Positions 9,561 through 16,625 of a stretch of DNA of 64,000 nt are shown piece by piece. The notes under the pieces are model-generated. The model was not told the DNA's origin and made no database searches. It worked only from the letters and a program-made list of their open reading frames with translations. The DNA comes from Saprospiraceae bacterium. GTDB lineage: Bacteria; Bacteroidota; Bacteroidia; Chitinophagales; Saprospiraceae. Each line of letters starts with the position of its first letter. The first letter of the stretch is position 1. The stretch covers positions 208,579 to 272,578 of the forward strand of contig JAHDGJ010000002.1 of NCBI GenBank assembly GCA_020627705.1. The letters are read 5' to 3'. The translations under genes and the position numbers were made by a program.

Positions 9561-10580
9561 CTAAAGATCATTGTAAGAAAAATGGTGCCTCTCTGACTTT
9601 TGTTTAGAGAGGCATTTTTCTATGAAGTCTATTGCTCTTTCTTCCATCCAAGAGCTCTTCTCAAATGCTTTTCTTATGAAACCACAATGTCCTCCTTTCT
9701 CGGCAAGTTCTAAAAAGATGTTTTTGCTTTTCTCAGCTTCCTTGATAGGATAACAATTTTCAGAAAGGAAAGTATCTTCTTTGGAAGAAACAATTAGAGA
9801 AGGAACGTTTACATGACTTAGTACTTTTTTACAGCTGCTTTTTTCCCAATATTGCTCTACGGAGCTGAACCCATTGGCGGGTACGGTAAAGAATTTATCG
9901 AAATACAAAAAGTCACCACTCATAAAAAAACCTTGGTAGTTCTTAAGTTTGGCAGGGTACAGTTTCTTTTTTCTTCGCGCTTTGCGATTTAATGGAATCA
10001 TAAACCACTTTTTATAATGCCAGTTGTACCAATGATTGAGACGTTCACAACTTTGACGAATGTCCATGGGTACTGAGAAATTTACCGATCCGACGATTTG
10101 TGGAGGCAAAAGTTTTTTGTTTTCACCCAAATATTTCAAGGCCAAATTTCCACCTAAACTGAATCCTACTAATCCAATAGATTCGTAGTCGTTCTTGTCT
10201 ACAATTTGATTTAAACAATAAGATATGTCGTCCGAGGCACCCATGTGGTAACCTTGAAGCAATCGGTTAGGTTCTCCGCTACAACCTCGGTAATTAATAC
10301 AAACAGCATCCCAATTTTTTTTATTAGAATAGTTTACGATCGCTCTAGAGTACAAACTCTCTGATTTCCCTTCTAAGCCCGACAAGACAACGATAAGCTT
10401 TTTTCTTTTTTTTCGACTCCAGTCCAAATCGATAAAATCTCCATCGGGAAGTTCTAGGCGTTCTCTTTCAAATTTTGGTCGTGGCAACCAAAAGCGAAGC
10501 AACGATGCAAAAATTGTATTTACATGGGGATTGCGAAAAAGCCTGTTCTTAGGACGATATGATGAGTTTAAAATGGGCAT
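9561..10580 (-). CDS. YheT-like alpha/beta-fold hydrolase
   Basis: A 339-residue alpha/beta hydrolase of the YheT/COG0429 family. The N-terminus (NRLFRNPHVNTIFASLLR) is typical of YheT proteins. The nucleophile elbow is GFSLGGN, the oxyanion region YRGCSGEPN, and the C-terminal His lies in GGHCGF. It is presumably a cytoplasmic esterase or lipase-like enzyme on an unknown acyl substrate. I start at the ATG (10580); a TTG lies one codon upstream. Its end is 1 base past the end of the convergent BNR gene, and its last codons form the shared terminator hairpin. Confidence 0.88.
   Translation of the reverse strand: MPILNSSYRPKNRLFRNPHVNTIFASLLRFWLPRPKFERERLELPDGDFIDLDWSRKKRKKLIVVLSGLEGKSESLYSRAIVNYSNKKNWDAVCINYRGCSGEPNRLLQGYHMGASDDISYCLNQIVDKNDYESIGLVGFSLGGNLALKYLGENKKLLPPQIVGSVNFSVPMDIRQSCERLNHWYNWHYKKWFMIPLNRKARRKKKLYPAKLKNYQGFFMSGDFLYFDKFFTVPANGFSSVEQYWEKSSCKKVLSHVNVPSLIVSSKEDTFLSENCYPIKEAEKSKNIFLELAEKGGHCGFIRKAFEKSSWMEERAIDFIEKCLSKQKSERHHFSYNDL
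9586..9619 (+). terminator. Bidirectional intrinsic terminator
   Basis: A perfect 9-bp stem, TGCCTCTCT (9586-9594) with AGAGAGGCA (9606-9614), closes an 11-base loop and is followed by TTTTT. An A-rich tract (9577-9582) on the other side gives a U-tract for the opposite strand. It can end both the BNR gene and the convergent hydrolase gene. It lies inside the last codons of the hydrolase gene. Confidence 0.8.
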
Positions 10581-10617
10581 CAATAGTTTAAAATAGAGAT
10601 AGCTCTAAATTGTTTAT

Positions 10618-11589
10618 CTAAAAGGAATTTAATTGGTTTAAGACCCGTTTTGTTTCTTGTTTGAAATCCAAAGATGGCAATTCTTCCATTTTTAATTTTA
10701 GATTTTCCAAATGCAGTTGGTATGCTTTTGATTTTGGGAATCTAGGTCTGTGCTGAAGCCCTGAATTAATTTTTTCTACCTTATCTATTACGGAAAGAGC
10801 CTTTGTAGTCAGATACGTTTCTTTGAAGTGAGACCATATGTAATCTATAGCTGTCGGCGTTGGATGAATCAAATCCCTTTCGTAAAATCGATAATCTCTC
10901 AAATCATCAAGCATAATTTCATAAGAAGGAAAATACTCCACATGCTTCTCGTTTATAACATTTGTAAGGCCTGTGAGAAGCGCAGCCTTTGATCGTTGAT
11001 TCTCAATTAAACCATCTCGGATATGTCGTATTGGACTTAAGGTCATTACTATTTTGGCCTTAGGAGCCAACTCCTTCAGTGCAACGACGGTTCTATTTAT
11101 GGCAAGTTCAATCTCTTGATAGGATAATAATCTTCTTCGAAATTTGGATGGATTTAATTTGTGACAATTGTTTACAACACCTATTGAATCATATTCAAAA
11201 ACGAAGGCGGTTCCGTAAGTAATAAAAACGATATGCGCATTTTTTAGAGCCTGGGCAAAAGCCATCATGGCTGAAGAAATTTGAACTTTGTTTTTTTCAA
11301 ACGAATCACCAGAAAGACTGCTGTGAAAATCCAAATGATTAAAAACTCCTTGATTTTCGACAAATCCTTCATCTAGTATTCTGTCCGAACCTGCGGCATA
11401 TTTCAGGTGTTTTTGGATAGAAATAGGATTGTAAGCAATCCCTAAGGGATTAATGGAACAATCAAATTTGACTTCTTTTAATTTTGAACCAATATTTTCG
11501 GAGAAGCATGATCCTAGCATAATAATTTTAGAATCGTGATCAATGTCAACTGCACTTTTGGTTTTTTCTATAGATGTTCTAAACTTCAT
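10618..11589 (-). CDS. GSCFA domain protein
   Basis: A 323-residue protein of the GSCFA family (pfam08885), named for the N-terminal motif seen here as IMLGSCFSENIG (residues 23-34). This motif resembles the catalytic block I of SGNH/GDSL hydrolases, and a later DLIHPTP segment resembles their Asp/His block V. That supports an esterase-like activity, though none is established for the family. No signal peptide is present. It probably shares a transcript with the downstream YheT-like hydrolase (37-base gap) and diverges from the gene at 11662. Confidence 0.85.
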   Translation of the reverse strand: MKFRTSIEKTKSAVDIDHDSKIIMLGSCFSENIGSKLKEVKFDCSINPLGIAYNPISIQKHLKYAAGSDRILDEGFVENQGVFNHLDFHSSLSGDSFEKNKVQISSAMMAFAQALKNAHIVFITYGTAFVFEYDSIGVVNNCHKLNPSKFRRRLLSYQEIELAINRTVVALKELAPKAKIVMTLSPIRHIRDGLIENQRSKAALLTGLTNVINEKHVEYFPSYEIMLDDLRDYRFYERDLIHPTPTAIDYIWSHFKETYLTTKALSVIDKVEKINSGLQHRPRFPKSKAYQLHLENLKLKMEELPSLDFKQETKRVLNQLNSF

Positions 11590-11661
11590 AAATGTTAAGA
11601 TAGTAGGATAGAATCAATTCGGTTTGATGAATATTTTTAATTTCGGGAATCATTTGGACTA

Positions 11662-13002
11662 GTGGATATTTTAAGAAAACTATTTGGCTATATAGATCAT
11701 TCTTCGGTAGGACAACCAAAAATTTCTTTTGGACGGTATACTGATGCCTATAAAGAACGTGAAAAATATCAAGCATGGGACAAATCTATGGCTGCCTTTG
11801 AGGAAGGAAATTATGCTGAGTATTTCAGCAATTTTTTTTTCTATCTAAGAGATGATGATTTAGAAAACGTCAAATTTTCTACCTCTGAGCATATTGCTTA
11901 TTTCGAAATTTATCAAGGTTCCAAACTTTTGGTAGGAACAGCCGACAATAAAAACATTCGGGTTGAGGCCAAAATAGCCAAAACAAATAATTTGAATATT
12001 GGTCTGCTCCGAAGATTGCTTGAGCTAAACTTTACGCTCAAATACGGGAGATACGCATTGGATGATAACAATTGGTTGACTATGGTTTTTGAGGCAAAGA
12101 CCTCTGATACCAATCCATATAAATTGTATTATGGGTTAAAAGAGCTGGCTTTAAACGCGGACAAACAAGACGATATTTTAGAATCCGAATTCTCGAATTT
12201 AGAGTCCATAAATAACAGCCATATTGTTGAGATTAGTGCATCCGAAAAAAGAACCAAATACGAATATCTGAAAGGGAGTATAGGTGATACACTCCACTTG
12301 TTGGAAAATACTAGCCTCAATCTTGATAAGTTCCCTGGAGCTTCTTCTTATGTTTTGCTAGATCTCATTTACAAGAATGATTATTTGCTAAAGCCAGAGG
12401 GTAAGACTATGGAGCTTTTTGAAAAAATGCACCGCATGTTTTTTGTAAAAAATGGGGAAAGTCCAGCTTCCAAAAATCAGGTCTTATTGCATGAATTTGA
12501 GGATTTACACAAAGTTACCTTTGAGGATTTTAGTGAAGAGCTTTACGAAGTGAATTCTACTTTTGGAATTACACAACCTTCAGGCCACGAAAGATTGGTA
12601 GAGTTTATTCAAACGGAGTTGCCAAATTCAGAATATTATTACTCAAATGGCCATGATGTTTTTGCCCAATCGATTTTTAGTTACATCGTAGGGTATTGTT
12701 TGTTTAATTTTTCCCTTCCTTCACCTGATAAAGCTTTTCTTCACCTTTTTTATATGATCAGCGAAAGTGATTATTTTACTCAACTAGGTTTTTCACACGA
12801 AATGGCCTTGGAAGGAGTGTTAAATAAATCAAACATCAAAAGGGAAATTAAAAATATCTGTAAGACGTATCATGAGGAGTATGGGGAGATTGCGCCTGAT
12901 TTTGCATTATTAAATTTTGAATCTAAGCTCAAATTCTCGCGTTCTTATTTGACGATGTTGGCCTCGTTGAAGCTTTCACCTAGTAAAAATGCTGCGGCGT
13001 AA
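11662..13002 (+). CDS. Unknown protein with N-terminal YbjN-like domain
   Basis: A 446-residue cytoplasmic protein that I do not recognise as a named family. Residues about 60-175 look like a YbjN/type III chaperone-like fold: the segment LLRRLLELNFTLKYGR, then ALDDNNWLTMVF and a helical DKQDDILESEF end. The same pattern occurs at the C-terminus of the next gene's product. Residues 200-440 are mostly helical with no known motif. The start is GTG, the only codon that keeps the ordered N-terminus (VDILRKLFGYIDH); the first in-frame ATG would delete 42 residues. The gene ends 2 bases before the protease gene, so the two form an operon. Confidence 0.75.
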   Translation: MDILRKLFGYIDHSSVGQPKISFGRYTDAYKEREKYQAWDKSMAAFEEGNYAEYFSNFFFYLRDDDLENVKFSTSEHIAYFEIYQGSKLLVGTADNKNIRVEAKIAKTNNLNIGLLRRLLELNFTLKYGRYALDDNNWLTMVFEAKTSDTNPYKLYYGLKELALNADKQDDILESEFSNLESINNSHIVEISASEKRTKYEYLKGSIGDTLHLLENTSLNLDKFPGASSYVLLDLIYKNDYLLKPEGKTMELFEKMHRMFFVKNGESPASKNQVLLHEFEDLHKVTFEDFSEELYEVNSTFGITQPSGHERLVEFIQTELPNSEYYYSNGHDVFAQSIFSYIVGYCLFNFSLPSPDKAFLHLFYMISESDYFTQLGFSHEMALEGVLNKSNIKREIKNICKTYHEEYGEIAPDFALLNFESKLKFSRSYLTMLASLKLSPSKNAAA

Positions 13003-13004
13003 GA

Positions 13005-14093
13005 ATGAAAGTGCAACATATCATAGATAAATATAGAGAAGTCGTGGTTCAGTTAGCTACGCCTTACAGTACGGGTACAGGATTTTATTTGGCGGGATAC
13101 AACATAATAGTTACCAACGAACATGTGGTTAGACGAAACAAGAGAGTGGTAGTGGATGGTGATTCGTTTGTCAAACAAATTGTGGAAGTATTGTATGTTG
13201 ATCCACTCAACGACCTTGCTTTTTTATCCGCCCCTCCAAAACATGAGATGCCTGAGGTTTCGCTATGTAACAAAGAGAACTTTAATGAGGGAGATTCGAT
13301 TATAGCCGTGGGCCACCCATTTGGTTTAAAATTTACTGCCACTAGTGGCATTCTTTCAAATTTGAATCATGTCCAAAAAAACATTAAGTATTTTCAGCAT
13401 GATGCCGCTTTAAATCCTGGGAATAGTGGTGGACCTTTAGTGAATGATGTCGGCGAAATTATAGGGGTAAACACCTTTATAATAAAAGACGGGAATAATT
13501 TGGGCTTTAGTTTGCCGACGTCTACTTTGATAGTTACGTTGGAAGAATTTAAAAAAGGTCATGCCAAAGGTGTCCGTTGCAATTCCTGTGCAAATGTGGT
13601 TTTCGAAAACAAAGTGGAAGAAGGCTATTGTCCTCATTGTGGAGCAAAAATTTTAATGATTTCTGATCTTGAGGAATATGAAGCCGTAGGGATGAATAAG
13701 GCGATAGAAGAATTGATTATCACCTTAGGAAACGATATTGATTTATGTCGCAAAGGACCATCCAACTGGCAAATTATTGAAGGTTCGGCAGACATAAGCA
13801 TCTCGTATTACGAGAAAACTGGGCTAATTGTCGGCGACGCATACCTATGCAGATTACCCAAAAAGGACATCAAGCCCCTATATACCTATCTTTTGCAGCA
13901 AAACTATGCTTTAAAGGGTCTAACTTTTAGTGTAAAGGATCAACGAATCATTTTGTCACTGCTTATTTACGACCAATATTTCGATAAAAATACTGCCAAA
14001 GGGTACTTTGAAGAACTTTTTAAGTCTGCTGATCACTTTGACAACCTCTTAATTAAGGAGTTTGGAGCTTTGTCTAAATCAGATGACGATTAG
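13005..14093 (+). CDS. HtrA-like trypsin-fold serine protease with zinc ribbon and C-terminal YbjN-like domain
   Basis: This 362-residue protein has three parts. Residues 1-185 are a trypsin-fold protease with a complete triad: His40 (TNEHVV), Asp70 (DPLNDLAFL) and Ser141 (NPGNSGGPLV). Residues 192-212 are a small zinc ribbon, CxxC-x13-CxxC (Cys192, 195, 209, 212). Residues about 225-350 look like a YbjN-type chaperone-like domain, similar to a domain in the preceding gene's product. There is no signal peptide and no PDZ domain, unlike DegP/HtrA, so it probably acts in the cytoplasm. Start is 2 bases after the upstream stop. The target is unknown; the zinc ribbon and YbjN parts may select clients. 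Confidence 0.85.
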   Translation: MKVQHIIDKYREVVVQLATPYSTGTGFYLAGYNIIVTNEHVVRRNKRVVVDGDSFVKQIVEVLYVDPLNDLAFLSAPPKHEMPEVSLCNKENFNEGDSIIAVGHPFGLKFTATSGILSNLNHVQKNIKYFQHDAALNPGNSGGPLVNDVGEIIGVNTFIIKDGNNLGFSLPTSTLIVTLEEFKKGHAKGVRCNSCANVVFENKVEEGYCPHCGAKILMISDLEEYEAVGMNKAIEELIITLGNDIDLCRKGPSNWQIIEGSADISISYYEKTGLIVGDAYLCRLPKKDIKPLYTYLLQQNYALKGLTFSVKDQRIILSLLIYDQYFDKNTAKGYFEELFKSADHFDNLLIKEFGALSKSDDD

Positions 14094-14129
14094 TATGTAT
14101 ATGTTTACTAACTAACAAGGGTTAAATGT

Positions 14130-14160
14130 TTGCTTTTGGCAAGTCATTTGTCTACATTTA
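14130..14160 (+). promoter_or_regulatory. Candidate Bacteroidota-type promoter for the PorP/SprF-like gene
   Basis: TTG (14130-14132) and TACATTTA (14153-14160) are separated by 20 bases. This matches the TTG/TAnnTTTG housekeeping pattern except for the last base. It would give a leader of roughly 85 bases before the ATG at 14251. Confidence 0.35.
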
Positions 14161-14250
14161 ACCGAGATTCACTAAATTAGTGGCTGTCTCTGCGAAGAAA
14201 GAATACGGGTCATTAGACCATTTGTTTTCAACAGAAAAGAGTTTAAAATT

Positions 14251-15303
14251 ATGAAGAAAGGATTGAGGTCTCTATTGTTACTTGTAGCGCTATCTGTAAG
14301 TGGCAGCTTAATGTCTCAGGATATACACTTTTCGCAGTTTTACATGTCACCCTTGAACTTAAATCCGGCATTGACTGGGGTTCTAAACTGTAAGACTAGA
14401 ATGGTTGTGAATTACAGAAATCAGTGGTCACCCGCTTTGGTTTCTAATGCCTATAACACCTATTCGGCATCATATGATCAAAAGGTTGCGGTTGGAAGAA
14501 CCGACTACTTTGGTATTGGAGGAACCCTATGGGGAGATGTTGCTGGTGAATCTAGGTTTGGTACTACACAAGGGCGATTTTCTTTATCCTATTCAAAAAG
14601 AATGGGTGGCTACCGCCAAAGTGCTAAATATTTGGTAGTTGGAGCTGATGCCGCCGTTACACAAAGGAGAATACGTGATGGTGATTTAAGATGGCCAACG
14701 CAGCATGATGGCAATGGAAGATGGATGAATTCTGATCCTATGGAACCTTTTTTGGACGCGAACAACCTTGACTTTTTGTTTGCTGATTTGGGTGCGGGCT
14801 TGTTGTTCTTTAACGTAATGGACAAAAGAAATAATTATTATGTAGGTTTAGCGATGGCTCATTTAAATCAAGCCAATATTTCATTTTATCAAGATGTAGT
14901 ATCCCTTTATTCTAAACTTACTGTTCATGCCGGTGGACAATTTGAAATGAAGCCTAAGGTGAGTATCCTTCCAGGTTTCGTTGCATTTTTTCAAGGAGAG
15001 CAACGGGAGATTAATTTGGGAACCAGTGTGAGGTTTGCTTTAGGAGCTTCTAGAACACAAAACCAATCATGGCAAATTGGTGGATGGTATAGGATTGGAA
15101 CGAAAGATACGGGCGGATTACACTCTGATGCGATTATTATCTCTACACGATTTAATTCGGGTCAATTTGGAATTGGTTTTAGTTATGATTCTACTGTTTC
15201 TAAATTCCAACAAGCGGCAAACTTTAACGGATCATTTGAGTTTTCTATGAGCTACGAAATTTGTGGCCCTGAAAGAAGAAATGTTTATTGCCCAAGATTC
15301 TAA
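14251..15303 (+). CDS. PorP/SprF-like type IX secretion system outer-membrane protein
   Basis: A 350-residue outer-membrane beta-barrel protein of the PorP/SprF family. Residues 1-23 are a signal peptide ending at SLMSQ. The mature N-terminus DIHFSQFYMSPLNLNPALTG is the family hallmark, and the rest alternates beta strands ending in an aromatic-terminated strand. In T9SS organisms this family helps anchor or export gliding adhesins; many paralogues exist per genome and usually pair with a large adhesin gene. No adhesin gene is adjacent here, so its partner is elsewhere. It is transcribed alone, with a strong terminator downstream. Confidence 0.9.
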   Translation: MKKGLRSLLLLVALSVSGSLMSQDIHFSQFYMSPLNLNPALTGVLNCKTRMVVNYRNQWSPALVSNAYNTYSASYDQKVAVGRTDYFGIGGTLWGDVAGESRFGTTQGRFSLSYSKRMGGYRQSAKYLVVGADAAVTQRRIRDGDLRWPTQHDGNGRWMNSDPMEPFLDANNLDFLFADLGAGLLFFNVMDKRNNYYVGLAMAHLNQANISFYQDVVSLYSKLTVHAGGQFEMKPKVSILPGFVAFFQGEQREINLGTSVRFALGASRTQNQSWQIGGWYRIGTKDTGGLHSDAIIISTRFNSGQFGIGFSYDSTVSKFQQAANFNGSFEFSMSYEICGPERRNVYCPRF

Positions 15304-15326
15304 TAGTATACATACAAGATATTGAT

Positions 15327-15368
15327 AATGAGCCTTCAATAGATATATTGAAGGCTCATTTGTTTTTT
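15327..15368 (+). terminator. Intrinsic terminator after the PorP/SprF-like gene
   Basis: A perfect 14-bp stem, AATGAGCCTTCAAT (15327-15340) with ATTGAAGGCTCATT (15347-15360), closes a 6-base loop and is followed by TGTTTTTT. It is the strongest hairpin in the window. Confidence 0.88.
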
Positions 15369-15456
15369 ACAATTTCTACAGTAAAAGAAAGATTGCAATT
15401 TTCCCTAATTTGTTAAGACCTCATGAACCATTTTTTAACCTAAAAACAAGATTTCA

Positions 15457-15873
15457 ATGTTTGGAAATAAAAAATCCAACGAAAGTCCAGCTTCGACTAA
15501 TTCGTATTCTCCCAATTCAATAAATAGTTTGGCTCAAGGCACCAGTGTCAAAGGTGATATTTCTGCAGAAAGCGATTTTAGAATAGATGGCAAGCTTGAT
15601 GGTAATTTGAAGAGTAAGGGAAGACTGATCATAGGCGGTTCTGGAGAAGTAAGGGGAGAGGTGAATTGCCAAAATGCCGTAATCGAAGGTTCATTTGACG
15701 GGACACTCAATGTAACAGAATTGTTGGTCGTCAAAGAATCAGCAAGAGTTACTGGTGAGATTACTGTTGGTAATGTAAATGTTGAAAGCGGGGCAGTATT
15801 CAATGTAAGTTGTAATACTGGAGCCTCCGTTAAAAAAATGGTCAGTGACCCTAAAATGAAGCTAGCCAATTAG
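15457..15873 (+). CDS. Bactofilin (polymer-forming cytoskeletal protein)
   Basis: A 138-residue bactofilin. After a disordered Ser/Asn-rich N-terminus (residues 1-28) comes a right-handed beta-helix core of short repeats (for example GDISAESDFRIDGKLDGNLK and the following V-I-E-G and V-T-G-E-I steps). Bactofilins polymerise without nucleotides on the inner face of the membrane and organise cell-wall or motility machinery. The stop shares one base with the GTG of the next gene (TAGTG), so it heads a three-gene operon with two membrane proteins of ATP-synthase type. That arrangement recurs in Bacteroidota. Confidence 0.92.
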   Translation: MFGNKKSNESPASTNSYSPNSINSLAQGTSVKGDISAESDFRIDGKLDGNLKSKGRLIIGGSGEVRGEVNCQNAVIEGSFDGTLNVTELLVVKESARVTGEITVGNVNVESGAVFNVSCNTGASVKKMVSDPKMKLAN

Positions 15874-16088
15874 TGGGTAAAAAATCAAAGTATAAAAAAA
15901 ATGCTTATTTGAAATACTCTGGTTTAGCCATTCAATTGTTTGTATTGCTTTTGAGTACCATGCTTATTGGAAAATGGCTAGACCATAAGTTTTCAAATGA
16001 AAAATCATTTATCACTGCTATATTACTCGTTCTCGTATTGGGAGTGTATTTTTTCAAATTGGCGAAGGACCTAGATCGCGGCAAATGA
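15873..16088 (+). CDS. AtpZ/AtpI-type small membrane protein
   Basis: A 71-residue protein with two transmembrane helices (about residues 14-32 and 43-62) and a basic N-terminus KKSKYKKNAY. The spacing and the GKWLDHKF loop fit the AtpZ/AtpI-type family, which sits ahead of F1Fo ATP synthase genes and may aid ring assembly or Mg/Ca transport. It starts at GTG overlapping the bactofilin stop and overlaps the next gene by 4 bases (ATGA). Family assignment is by pattern; function is inferred. Confidence 0.78.
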   Translation: MGKKSKYKKNAYLKYSGLAIQLFVLLLSTMLIGKWLDHKFSNEKSFITAILLVLVLGVYFFKLAKDLDRGK

Positions 16089-16474
16089 AAAAAATAGTTT
16101 TTTACAAACAATTAATACTAGCTATATGTACAAGTTTTGCGGCTGTGGCTAGTATAAATTTTTTTTTCCTGCAAGATGATGAATGGATAATTTCTTTGAG
16201 CGCAATCCTGTTGTTTTCTGTTCTGAGTATTATAGTATTTCTTTTTGCGAAAAAAGCATCCACCTCATCCAACAAGTATTTGTTTATTCGAATTATCGTC
16301 ATCAACGTCTTTGTAAAGATATTTTTATCCTTTGCCCTATTTTTTGCTGTTTTTCAACTATCGAAACCAAGTTCAAGGTTTTTTATTATTCCTTTTTTAA
16401 TGGTGTATTTGATTTTTACCTTTTTTGAAACGAATGTTTTGATGCAACAGTCAAAATCAAAAGGTAATTCGTAA
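16085..16474 (+). CDS. Four-helix membrane protein downstream of AtpZ-like gene
   Basis: A 129-residue hydrophobic protein with four predicted membrane helices (about residues 9-28, 35-53, 67-91 and 95-117). It starts at an ATG overlapping the upstream stop by 4 bases. In other Bacteroidota a protein of this size and topology lies between the AtpZ-like gene and atpB, and resembles AtpI in role rather than in clear sequence. Here atpB does not follow; a terminator and a convergent gene come next. The product is therefore called only by context. Confidence 0.7.
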   Translation: MKKIVFYKQLILAICTSFAAVASINFFFLQDDEWIISLSAILLFSVLSIIVFLFAKKASTSSNKYLFIRIIVINVFVKIFLSFALFFAVFQLSKPSSRFFIIPFLMVYLIFTFFETNVLMQQSKSKGNS

Positions 16475-16564
16475 AGCAACAGGATGATTGGGGCTCGAGA
16501 GGGCTCCAAAATAATGTTCTTGCTTGGTAAGGCTTTGAAGTTTTAGAGACTACGGTTCATAAAA

Positions 16565-16591
16565 AAAGAGGACCAAAAATTAGTCCTCTTT
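16565..16591 (+). terminator. Bidirectional terminator between convergent operons
   Basis: A 9-bp stem AAAGAGGAC (16565-16573) with GTCCTCTTT (16583-16591) around a 9-base loop. An A-tract precedes it and T residues follow, so it can act on both the bactofilin operon and the reverse-strand PorW/SprE-like gene. Confidence 0.7.
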
Positions 16592-16625
16592 AACTATTGT
16601 AAACTAGATTTTCCTAGTCTTCTTC

